The notes below the pieces were generated by a model. That model made no database searches and had not been told where the DNA came from. It was given only the letters and a program-made list of their open reading frames with translations. The position numbers and the translations under genes were made by a program. 64,000 nt of DNA from Runella rosea (GTDB taxonomy: Bacteria > Bacteroidota > Bacteroidia > Cytophagales > Spirosomataceae): assembly GCF_003325355.1 (NCBI RefSeq), contig NZ_CP030850.1:6337001-6401000 (forward strand), given 5' to 3'. Of the stretch, positions 34,637-42,448 are shown in pieces (position 1 is the first letter of the stretch; every line of letters begins with the position of its first letter).

Positions 34637-35215
34637 TTACATTTGGGTTCTTGGTTCAGCCTCTACACCTTTCAAATCTTGCTCCCGTGCTTCTTCTTTG
34701 GTCCATGCTTTGCGCAGATAGCGGTTGTTCATGTTTTCGGCCAATAAATCTTTGCCCCAAATCACCTGGTCACGCTCGGTAAATACGGGTACAAATTCAT
34801 CGTGGCGTAGGTAAATCGCTTGCTTAGGACAGGCTTCTTCGCACAAACCGCAGAAAATACAGCGTAGCATGTTGATTTCATACACAGCGGCGTATTTTTC
34901 TTCACGATAGAGTTTTTCTTCTCCCTTTTCGCGCTCAGCGGCTACCATCGAAATGGCTTCAGCAGGGCAGGCTACGGCGCACAATCCACAGGCGGTGCAA
35001 CGTTCGCGTCCTTGTTCGTCACGCTTTAATACGTGACGCCCACGGAATACTGGGCCGAGAAACTGCTTCACTTCTGGGTATTGAATGGTTACTTTCTTCT
35101 GAAAAAAGTGCTTTATCGTAATCCCCAGACCAGTAGCGATAGCGGGCAGATAAATCCGCTCAGCAAAGGTCATTTGCTTATTGCTGACTTGCTTCGAACG
35201 ATTTGTTAATTGCAT
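34637..35215 (-). CDS. nuoI: NADH-quinone oxidoreductase subunit I
   Basis: 192 residues. The two ferredoxin motifs CTACGLCAVACP and CIFCGLCEEACP bind clusters N6a and N6b, which pass electrons from the peripheral arm to NuoB. The N-terminal FAERIYLPAIATGLGITIKH is the amphipathic membrane-contact helix and FRGRHVLKRDEQGRERC precedes the first cluster. It lies between nuoH and the hicAB insertion. Confidence 0.95.
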   Translation of the reverse strand: MQLTNRSKQVSNKQMTFAERIYLPAIATGLGITIKHFFQKKVTIQYPEVKQFLGPVFRGRHVLKRDEQGRERCTACGLCAVACPAEAISMVAAEREKGEEKLYREEKYAAVYEINMLRCIFCGLCEEACPKQAIYLRHDEFVPVFTERDQVIWGKDLLAENMNNRYLRKAWTKEEAREQDLKGVEAEPRTQM

Positions 35216-35278
35216 ATTTTTATGATTTAAGACGTTGGACTCCTTGGCGTTGGAATGCCAATGTCAAATCTTCCAAAT

Positions 35279-36376
35279 TTATTTTAAGAAACTTATTATC
35301 AACGGCTTCAGGAATAGAATAGCTCCTCCCGTCAGAACAATATTGATCATGGCCAGCGGAATAAGTGCTTTCCAGCCCAAATTCATCAATTGGTCATAAC
35401 GGAAACGTGGCAATGTCCAGCGTACCCACATGTAAAAGAATACGAAGAACAATGATTTTGCAAAAAATACCAAAGTCCCGATGAGCGTGCCCACGTTGTG
35501 TCCGGCTATTTCACCCAAAGAGCTCGTTAATTGTGCCTGAACCCAATCCATCCCGGGGTAGTTGTAACCACCAAAGTAAAGACTGGAAATCATGGCCGAA
35601 GAAACGAACATGTTGATGTATTCGGCAAAAAGATAAAAGCCTAATTTCATCGAACTGTACTCGGTGTGATAGCCACCAATCAGCTCGGTTTCGCACTCTG
35701 GTAAGTCAAAAGGAGTACGGTTACACTCCGCAAAAGCGCAAGTGATAAAAATAATAAAGCCGAGTGGTTGGTAGAAAATATTCCAATTGCCGCCGTGCTG
35801 CTGCTCCACAATGTGGCGAATCGAAAGAGAACCCGTCATCATCAAAATGGCGATAATGGCCAAACCCATCGAGATTTCGTAGCTGATGTTTTGGGATGCG
35901 GCACGAATGGCCCCTAACAACGAAAACTTATTGTTGGAAGCCCAACCGCCCACCATAATTCCGTACACACCCAGTGAAACCACGCCAAAAACGTACAGGA
36001 TACCGATATTGACGTCAATTGCCTGCACGGGAATGTCCCAAACTTTGCCGGGTGCTGACTCATATTTTACGCTGTCGCCAAACGGAATAACGGCGCTCGT
36101 CATCAGAGCGGTCAACATCGAAAGACACGGGCCTAAAATAAAAAGCCACTTGCTGGCTTGTGAAGGGATGAAGTCTTCCTTGAAAAACATTTTAACGGCA
36201 TCGGCAAGCGGTTGCAATAACCCAAACGGCCCCGCGCGGTTGGGACCGATACGGTCTTGCATGAAAGCCGCCACCTTACGTTCCCCGTAGGTTGAGTACA
36301 TCGCTATCAAAAGCGTAATCCCAAAAATGAGCAATATAATAATTGCCTTAATGATAAGAGCGACGTCTATAGTCAT
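35279..36376 (-). CDS. nuoH: NADH-quinone oxidoreductase subunit H
   Basis: 365 residues, about eight membrane segments. Typical NuoH motifs: AAFMQDRIGPNRAGPFGLLQ (the highly conserved quinone-site loop), GWASNNKFSLLGAIRAASQN, FDLPECETELIGGYHTEYS and LPRFRYDQLMNLGWK. NuoH forms the quinone channel at the interface with NuoB and NuoD. In operon order after nuoG. Confidence 0.96.
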   Translation of the reverse strand: MTIDVALIIKAIIILLIFGITLLIAMYSTYGERKVAAFMQDRIGPNRAGPFGLLQPLADAVKMFFKEDFIPSQASKWLFILGPCLSMLTALMTSAVIPFGDSVKYESAPGKVWDIPVQAIDVNIGILYVFGVVSLGVYGIMVGGWASNNKFSLLGAIRAASQNISYEISMGLAIIAILMMTGSLSIRHIVEQQHGGNWNIFYQPLGFIIFITCAFAECNRTPFDLPECETELIGGYHTEYSSMKLGFYLFAEYINMFVSSAMISSLYFGGYNYPGMDWVQAQLTSSLGEIAGHNVGTLIGTLVFFAKSLFFVFFYMWVRWTLPRFRYDQLMNLGWKALIPLAMINIVLTGGAILFLKPLIISFLK

Positions 36377-36436
36377 AGTTAGTGGACGTTGGAGGTTAGA
36401 ATCACTTTTCTTCTAACTCGTAATGTCAATTCAAAA

Positions 36437-37540
36437 TTAATTATTCTCGGCGAGTGAACGCTGATTTGCTTTCGCGTTATTTTCTTTACTCAATTCTCGA
36501 ATCGTGGTTCCATCAGTAATATACGGACGAGAATCGTCGATTTGTTTGTATTGGGCCTCGGCTACTTTCAAACCAAACGCTGGTTTTTTGAGATCTGCGC
36601 GGTATTTATTGGCCATAATGACCGAGTGACGCGAGATTTTGGTGGGGCCTTCAATCGTCCAATCGCTGGTTTTCTTACGTTCAAAACGACAGGTGTTGCA
36701 GATGAATTCTTTTACTTCACCCCATTCATTTTTACGGGCCGTTACCCGAATTACTTCGTCGCCTCGGTACCAAAGGGTTACATTTCCGCTGCATTTTTCG
36801 CAGTCGCAATGCGCTTCAACGGGTTTGCTGAACCACACGCGGCTTTTGAAACGGTAGGTTTTATCGGTCAAAGCGCCCACAGGGCATACGTCAATCACGT
36901 TGCCTGAAAAATCGTTGTCGATGGCTTTCTCGATATACGTACTGATTTCGGCGTGGTCGCCGCGATTCAATACGCCATGCACCCGTTTGTTGGTAATCTG
37001 GTCGGCCGTAAATACGCAACGATAACACAGAATACAGCGGGTCATGTGCAACTGCACATAAGGGCCGATGTCCTGTTTTTCAAACGTACGGCGTTCTTCT
37101 TCGTATCGGGTTGTAACGCGACCGTGCTCAAAAGCAAAATCCTGTAAATGACATTCGCCCGCCTGATCGCAAACTGGACAGTCGAGTGGGTGGTTAATCA
37201 ACAAAAATTCAACGATTCCGCGACGTGTTTCTAGCACCGATTCGTTGGTTGTGTTTTCGACTACCATGCCATCCTGAACGGTGGTGATACACGAAGGTAC
37301 CAATTTAGGCATGGGGCGAGGGTCTTTCGCTGACCCTGCGGTTACTTTCACCAAGCAAGCCCGGCACTTGCCTCCTGTTCCTTTAAGCGGCTCATAATAG
37401 CACATGGCAGGGGGGGCGTACTGCGGCCCTAACTGACGAGCAGCCTGCATAATAGTTGTTCCTGGCGGCACTTCGATTTCGATACCGTCGAATGTAATTT
37501 TGAACAACTGGGGTGCGGTATTTTCCATATTTTTAGTCAA
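36437..37540 (-). CDS. nuoG: NADH-quinone oxidoreductase subunit G, short form without molybdopterin-like domain
   Basis: 367 residues against about 700-900 in E. coli. The N-terminal part is complete: a 2Fe-2S domain (MCYYEPLKGTGGKCRACLVK with GIEIEVPPGTTIMQAARQLG before it), His-Cys cluster N5 (HPLDCPVCDQAGECHLQD) and 4Fe-4S motif TRCILCYRCV...CPVGAL. Then a further Cys group (CDCEKCSGN and CNTCRFE) corresponds to the N7-like site at the start of the molybdopterin-like domain, but the rest of that domain is absent. Short NuoG is found in several Cytophagia. It carries electrons from NuoF to NuoI. Confidence 0.92.
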   Translation of the reverse strand: MTKNMENTAPQLFKITFDGIEIEVPPGTTIMQAARQLGPQYAPPAMCYYEPLKGTGGKCRACLVKVTAGSAKDPRPMPKLVPSCITTVQDGMVVENTTNESVLETRRGIVEFLLINHPLDCPVCDQAGECHLQDFAFEHGRVTTRYEEERRTFEKQDIGPYVQLHMTRCILCYRCVFTADQITNKRVHGVLNRGDHAEISTYIEKAIDNDFSGNVIDVCPVGALTDKTYRFKSRVWFSKPVEAHCDCEKCSGNVTLWYRGDEVIRVTARKNEWGEVKEFICNTCRFERKKTSDWTIEGPTKISRHSVIMANKYRADLKKPAFGLKVAEAQYKQIDDSRPYITDGTTIRELSKENNAKANQRSLAENN

Positions 37541-37559
37541 CTTCCTTTTTGAGTCAATG

Positions 37560-38900
37560 TTACACTAATTCCATGGCTCCGCGATAAACGGCTCCGGGCT
37601 GAGTGGCTTCGTGGGGATGCTTTACGTGCCACTCAAACTCATCACGGAAGTGACGAATGGCGGAGGCAACGGGCCATGCAGCGGCATCTCCAAGGGGACA
37701 AATAGTGTTTCCTTCAATCTTTTTAGCCACATCCACTAACAAATCAATGTCGTGCATGTTTCCTTTACCGTGTTCGATACGCTCAAGCACTTTGTCCATC
37801 CAACCCGTTCCTTCGCGGCAAGGCGAGCATTGTCCGCAGGATTCGTGGTGATAAAAACGGGCAAAAGTCCATGTATTTCGAACCACGCAGGAGGTTTCAT
37901 CCATGGCAATAAAGCCCCCAGAACCAAGCATGGTACCAGTTGCAAAACCGCCGTCTGACAACGATTCATAGGTCATCAGGCGTTTATCGCCATTGGCAAG
38001 ATTCAGAATAAGATTAGCGGGTAAAATGGGCACCGATGAACCACCCGCAATCACCGCTTTTAAGTGGTGACCTGGGCGAATTCCGCCGCACCATTCGTCG
38101 GCATAAATAAAATCTTCAACCGTAATTCCCAGCGGAATTTCGTATACACCGGGTTTATTGATGTGGCCAGAGGCCGAGATAAGTTTGGTTCCTGTACTGC
38201 GTCCAATTCCCAGAGAGGCGTAAGCTTCACCTCCATTGTTGACAATCCAAGGGGTATTGGCAATGGATTCTACGTTGTTAACAACAGTGGGGGATTGATA
38301 AAGTCCTTTTACGGCTGGGAACGGCGGTTTATTGCGGGGATTCCCGCGTTTGCCTTCCAGCGATTCCAACAATGCAGTTTCTTCGCCGCAGATGTAGGCA
38401 CCGCCGCCAGGCTGCACGACCAACTCAAGGTCATAGCCCGAACCTAGTATGTTTTTTCCTAAAAAGCCCGCTGCTTTTGCTTCAGCAATGGCTTTTTCGA
38501 GAATTTGAATTACGTACATCAATTCGCCACGCACGTAAATAAATGACTTGTTGGCCCCAAGAGCAAAGCTGGATACGATCATTCCCTCAATCAAAAGGTG
38601 GGGAATTTCGCGCATCAAATAATGGTCTTTGAACGTTCCAGGTTCCGACTCGTCGGCGTTGCAGACTAAGTAGCGAGGTACACCTTCGGGTTTGGCCAAA
38701 AAGCTCCATTTCATCCCCATCGGGAATCCTGCGCCACCGCGACCGCGTACGCCCGATTTTTTGACTTCCTCCACAATTTCTTCGGGAGTCATTTTTTTCA
38801 ATGCCTTTTCAACGGCGGTATAACCACCCATTTTGCGATAGACATCGAAGGTGTTGATACCGGGGACGTTGATATGTTCGGTGAGAATTTTAACTGCCAT
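37560..38900 (-). CDS. nuoF: NADH-quinone oxidoreductase subunit F
   Basis: 446 residues. NADH- and FMN-binding motifs are visible: VRGRGGAGFPMGMKWSFLAK, CNADESEPGTFKDHYLM, GGAYICGEETALLESLEG and the cluster N3 ligands in CGQCSPCREGTGWM plus C near NTICPLGD. It oxidises NADH and passes electrons to the chain. In order between nuoE and nuoG. Confidence 0.97.
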   Translation of the reverse strand: MAVKILTEHINVPGINTFDVYRKMGGYTAVEKALKKMTPEEIVEEVKKSGVRGRGGAGFPMGMKWSFLAKPEGVPRYLVCNADESEPGTFKDHYLMREIPHLLIEGMIVSSFALGANKSFIYVRGELMYVIQILEKAIAEAKAAGFLGKNILGSGYDLELVVQPGGGAYICGEETALLESLEGKRGNPRNKPPFPAVKGLYQSPTVVNNVESIANTPWIVNNGGEAYASLGIGRSTGTKLISASGHINKPGVYEIPLGITVEDFIYADEWCGGIRPGHHLKAVIAGGSSVPILPANLILNLANGDKRLMTYESLSDGGFATGTMLGSGGFIAMDETSCVVRNTWTFARFYHHESCGQCSPCREGTGWMDKVLERIEHGKGNMHDIDLLVDVAKKIEGNTICPLGDAAAWPVASAIRHFRDEFEWHVKHPHEATQPGAVYRGAMELV

Positions 38901-38921
38901 GATTAGGATTCAGAAAATCTG

Positions 38922-39422
38922 TTAGTCTTTACTCAATTCTTCAATTATTTCATCCACTTTTTCGTTGGTCAAATTCATGTAATATTTTTCACGAATCTGA
39001 AAAACAGGCCCCCAACCGCACGCGGCCAGACACTCCACTTCTTTGAGCGTAAACTTGCCGTCGGGAGTGGTTTCACCAGTCTCAATGCCCAACTTTTGCT
39101 TTAAGTGTCCATATACATCTTCTCCGCCCATCAGGCAGCAAGGACCTGTACGGCAATATTCTATCACGTGTTTGCCAACTGGGTCAAGGTGAAACATTGT
39201 ATAGAACGAAGCTACTTCGTATACTTCAATCGGTAAAATGGAAAGCAAACCAGCAACATAATCCATTACGTCAGAACTAACCCAACCGTATTGTTCCTGT
39301 GCAAGGTGCAGCAACGGTAGAAGGGCGGATTTTTGTTTACCAGCAGGGTAACGAGCGATGATTTCCTGCGCTTTGGCAAGCCGCTCAGGGGTAAAAGTGA
39401 TGGGGGTGGTGGTATCGGTCAT
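38922..39422 (-). CDS. nuoE: NADH-quinone oxidoreductase subunit E
   Basis: 166 residues. Thioredoxin-like 2Fe-2S protein with ligands in EYCRTGPCCLMGGEDV and VECLAACGWGPVFQI; the N-terminal helical part is LAKAQEIIARYPAGKQKSAL followed by LPLLHLAQEQYGW. It carries cluster N1a next to NuoF FMN. Located between nuoD and nuoF. Confidence 0.95.
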   Translation of the reverse strand: MTDTTTPITFTPERLAKAQEIIARYPAGKQKSALLPLLHLAQEQYGWVSSDVMDYVAGLLSILPIEVYEVASFYTMFHLDPVGKHVIEYCRTGPCCLMGGEDVYGHLKQKLGIETGETTPDGKFTLKEVECLAACGWGPVFQIREKYYMNLTNEKVDEIIEELSKD

Positions 39423-39434
39423 TTTCTAAGTCAA

Positions 39435-40667
39435 TTAAGCATCCAGCTCTCCTGCAATCACGTTTAAACTACTCATGGTGACAATGGCGTCGGAGATGGT
39501 ACTGCCAACACACATTTCAGGGTAAGCCTGATAATAAATAAAGCATGGACGACGGAAATGCAAACGGTAAGGCGTACGGCCGCCGTCGCTGAGGAGGTAG
39601 AAACCTAACTCTCCGTTGCCGCCTTCTACGGCGTGATAAACTTCACCGACTGGTGCTTCGATTTCGCCCATCACGATTTTAAAGTGATAGATGAGGGCTT
39701 CCATACTGCGGTATACTTCCTTCTTGGGAGGTAGATAGAACTCAGGAGCGTCGGCGTAATAAGGCCCTTCGGGAAGGTTTTTCATGGCTTGCTCAATAAT
39801 GCGGAGACTTTGCCACATTTCTTCGTTGCGAACCATGTATCGGTCGTACGTATCGCCGTGTTGTCCTACGGGAATATCAAATTCAAAATCTTCATAAGAT
39901 GAATAAGGGCTCATTACCCGTACGTCATAATCCACGCCCGCCGCCCGCAAGTTGGGCCCCGTAAACCCGTAGCTCATCGCTCGCTCGGCCGAAATTCCGC
40001 CCACGCCGATGGTACGGTCCATAAAAATACGGTTACGGTTAAAGAGCCTTTCAAACTCTTTAAGAACTGGTGGAAATGTTTTGAGGAAGTCGTTGATTTT
40101 ACGAATGGCAGTAGTGCTCAAATCGCGCTCCATACCACCCACACGCCCCATGTTGGTCGTCAGGCGGGCACCGCATACTTCTTCGTATATCTCATAAATA
40201 TCTTCGCGTTTTTCGTACAAGTACAGAAAGCCCGTAAATGCCCCCGTATCTACGCCCAAAATACCGTTACAAACGATGTGGTCGGCGATACGGGCCAATT
40301 CCATCATAATAACCCGGATGTACTGGGCGCGTTTGGGTACTTCAATACTAAGGAGTTTTTCGACCGTCATGTGCCATCCCATGTTGTTGATGGGGGAGGA
40401 GCAATAATTCATGCGGTCGGTGAGGGTGGTAATCTGATAAAACGGTCGGCGCTCGGCTATTTTTTCAAATGCACGGTGGATGTACCCGACGGTTTGCTCA
40501 CCCGCCACAATTTTTTCGCCATCCATGGTCAGCACGTTCTGAAAAATACCGTGCGTGGCTGGGTGGGTGGGGCCTAGGTTAAGGGTAGTAAGTTCGTTGA
40601 CGTATTGTACCTTTTCGCCTTGAGCGAGGTCGGCGGTATCTTTGGGGGCAACTGCAGTTTCTGTCAT
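39435..40667 (-). CDS. nuoD: NADH-quinone oxidoreductase subunit D
   Basis: 410 residues, the 49-kDa subunit. Characteristic motifs: LNLGPTHPATHGIFQN, EKIAERRPFYQITTLTDRMN, GVGGISAERAMSYGFTGPNL and RPCFIYYQAYPEM near the end. With NuoB it forms the quinone-reduction site. No molybdenum/nickel ligands are expected. nuoC lies 74 bp upstream on the same strand, separate here rather than fused as in E. coli. Confidence 0.96.
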   Translation of the reverse strand: MTETAVAPKDTADLAQGEKVQYVNELTTLNLGPTHPATHGIFQNVLTMDGEKIVAGEQTVGYIHRAFEKIAERRPFYQITTLTDRMNYCSSPINNMGWHMTVEKLLSIEVPKRAQYIRVIMMELARIADHIVCNGILGVDTGAFTGFLYLYEKREDIYEIYEEVCGARLTTNMGRVGGMERDLSTTAIRKINDFLKTFPPVLKEFERLFNRNRIFMDRTIGVGGISAERAMSYGFTGPNLRAAGVDYDVRVMSPYSSYEDFEFDIPVGQHGDTYDRYMVRNEEMWQSLRIIEQAMKNLPEGPYYADAPEFYLPPKKEVYRSMEALIYHFKIVMGEIEAPVGEVYHAVEGGNGELGFYLLSDGGRTPYRLHFRRPCFIYYQAYPEMCVGSTISDAIVTMSSLNVIAGELDA

Positions 40668-40741
40668 TTTTTTGGACTTAGGATGTTGAACAATAAACGT
40701 TGATGAGCAGCGTCGATGTTCAATGTCAAACGTCTTAAAGG

Positions 40742-41242
40742 TTATCTTCCAAACAAAGCATCAATTTTATCTTCACGCGTTGGATCTTCGAGGGGATATT
40801 CTTTGCGCATTGGGAAATAATCCATTTCGTCCATGTTCAGAATGCGCTTTAGATTGGGGTGCCCATCAAACAAAATTCCGAAAAAATCATACGTTTCGCG
40901 TTCCATCCAGTTGGCAGAGGCAAACAAGCCCGTTGCCGTTGGAATATGAACATCGGCCTCCGCCAGAAAAACTTTGATGCGGATTCGGAAGTTGTGAATG
41001 AAACTATGCGTATGGTAAACTACACAAAATTCCTGACCAACCTTGTCAGGATAATGGATAGCCATTATGTCGGTGAGAAAATTTACCTGAAATTGGGGGT
41101 GCGCCTTTAAGTACTCCAACATTGGGATAATTTGTTCCCTCGTTGTACTGAAAGTAAGCATTCCAAACGGCTCTTCAAAATCGAACACGTCGTCTCCAAA
41201 TTTCCTGATGATTTCTTCGGCTACAGATTGGTTTGTAAGCAT
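40742..41242 (-). CDS. nuoC: NADH-quinone oxidoreductase subunit C
   Basis: 166 residues, the 30-kDa subunit. Conserved regions: FLTDIMAIHYPDKVGQEFCV, ANWMERETYDFFGILFDGHP, and LKRILNMDEMDYFPMRKEYP followed by LEDP at the C-terminus. Structural peripheral-arm subunit between nuoB and nuoD. Confidence 0.94.
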   Translation of the reverse strand: MLTNQSVAEEIIRKFGDDVFDFEEPFGMLTFSTTREQIIPMLEYLKAHPQFQVNFLTDIMAIHYPDKVGQEFCVVYHTHSFIHNFRIRIKVFLAEADVHIPTATGLFASANWMERETYDFFGILFDGHPNLKRILNMDEMDYFPMRKEYPLEDPTREDKIDALFGR

Positions 41243-41300
41243 AGTTACTTGAGATGTTAATTCTTAACCCTAAGATGGTTAATGAATAACGTTTAACTTT

Positions 41301-41846
41301 TTACTGAATGTTATAAGAGGCCAACAACGCTTGGTATTCAGGCCCGTTGCGACGGCGAAGCGACTCATTATGGGTTAGCTCGCGTACCTGCATAATTCCT
41401 TCCAAAATTTGTTCGGGGCGGGGCGGGCAGCCGGGAACGTACACATCAACTGGAATAACCCGGTCAATCCCCTGCAATACACTGTAGGTATCAAAAATCC
41501 CGCCGCTAGATGCACAGGCACCGATGGCAATTACCCAACGAGGTTCGGCCATCTGAAGATATACCTGCTTCAGGATGGGGGCCATTTTTTTTGCGATGGT
41601 TCCCGCTACCAGCAGCATATCAGCCTGACGCGGAGAAAAGCTCGGACGCTCCGACCCAAAACGGGCCAAATCGTAACGAGATGCCATTGTAGACATAAAC
41701 TCGATGCCGCAGCAAGATGTAGCAAACGGCAGGGGCCACAACGAGTGGCTGCGGGCCAACCCCACAACTTTATCAAATGAGGTGGCGAAGAAACCCGAGC
41801 CTTCGTAGCCTTCGGGTGCTTCTACTATTTTAATATCTTGTGTCAT
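41301..41846 (-). CDS. nuoB: NADH-quinone oxidoreductase subunit B
   Basis: 181 residues. Cluster N2 ligands are visible as FATSCCGIEFMS, AIGACASSGGIFDTYSV and YVPGCPPRPEQILEGIM. N2 is the last iron-sulphur cluster and reduces quinone together with NuoD. It follows nuoA after 86 bp. Confidence 0.96.
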   Translation of the reverse strand: MTQDIKIVEAPEGYEGSGFFATSFDKVVGLARSHSLWPLPFATSCCGIEFMSTMASRYDLARFGSERPSFSPRQADMLLVAGTIAKKMAPILKQVYLQMAEPRWVIAIGACASSGGIFDTYSVLQGIDRVIPVDVYVPGCPPRPEQILEGIMQVRELTHNESLRRRNGPEYQALLASYNIQ

Positions 41847-41932
41847 GTTTTTCTTTCGTTATTTCACTAGCCGATGGCCTGAATGAACAAGTCTTATTTC
41901 AGTAACTGATTCCGACTGTTGATGGTTTTAGT

Positions 41933-42301
41933 TTACTTTTCCCACTCCAATACTCCTTTGCGGATAATGTAGTAAAAACCTGCTAACAGCAGTCCCATAA
42001 ACAGAATCATTTCGACAAAGCCATCGCTGCCGAGTTTGATAAAATTGACCGCCCAAGGGTACATAAAAATGACCTCTACATCAAACAAAACGAATAAAAT
42101 GGCGACCAAAAAATACTTGATGGATATGGGGGTGCGGGCGTCTCCCTGAGACTCAATACCACACTCAAAGGCTTCATCTTTCAGTTTGCTGTTACGCTTA
42201 GGGCCGATGGCATGCGTGACGAGCATCGTGCCCACGATAAAAGCGAGCGCAAGACCAAGTTGAATCAAAATGGGGAGATAATCGGAGGGTAAGTAATTCA
42301 T
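41933..42301 (-). CDS. nuoA: NADH-quinone oxidoreductase subunit A
   Basis: 122 residues, three membrane segments. Conserved KDEAFECGIESQGDARTPIS loop and FLVAILFVLFDVEVIFMYPW helix with the buried acidic residues. First gene of the operon, 38 bp downstream of its promoter. Confidence 0.95.
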   Translation of the reverse strand: MNYLPSDYLPILIQLGLALAFIVGTMLVTHAIGPKRNSKLKDEAFECGIESQGDARTPISIKYFLVAILFVLFDVEVIFMYPWAVNFIKLGSDGFVEMILFMGLLLAGFYYIIRKGVLEWEK

Positions 42302-42338
42302 TACGGTTTGGTGATTGGTTGATGCAGGTTAGATAACC

Positions 42339-42370
42339 CAAAGTTACAACTGTCGTTTAATCAAACCAAA
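42339..42370 (-). promoter_or_regulatory. Promoter of the nuo operon
   Basis: On the minus strand: TTTG (complement of 42367-42370), 20 bp, TAACTTTG (complement of 42339-42346), a full -7 match. The nuoA ATG follows after a leader of about 35 nt. Confidence 0.65.
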
Positions 42371-42412
42371 TGTTTGTACACAGGTTTTAAAACGACGACG
42401 TAAAATTAATAA

Positions 42413-42439
42413 GAAAGGCTTCTGCAACACGCAGAAGCC
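42413..42439 (-). terminator. Terminator of the T9SS esterase gene
   Basis: 9-bp perfect stem GGCTTCTGC (42417-42425) / GCAGAAGCC (42431-42439), 5-nt loop; on the minus strand it is followed by TTTCTTATT. It ends the transcript of the gene at 42449-44620 just before the nuo promoter. Confidence 0.85.
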
Positions 42440-42448
42440 CCAAAAATA

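Noticed and set aside
41409-41780. Plus-strand ORF opposite nuoB
   Set aside because: Shadow of nuoB, whose cluster ligands are intact on the minus strand.
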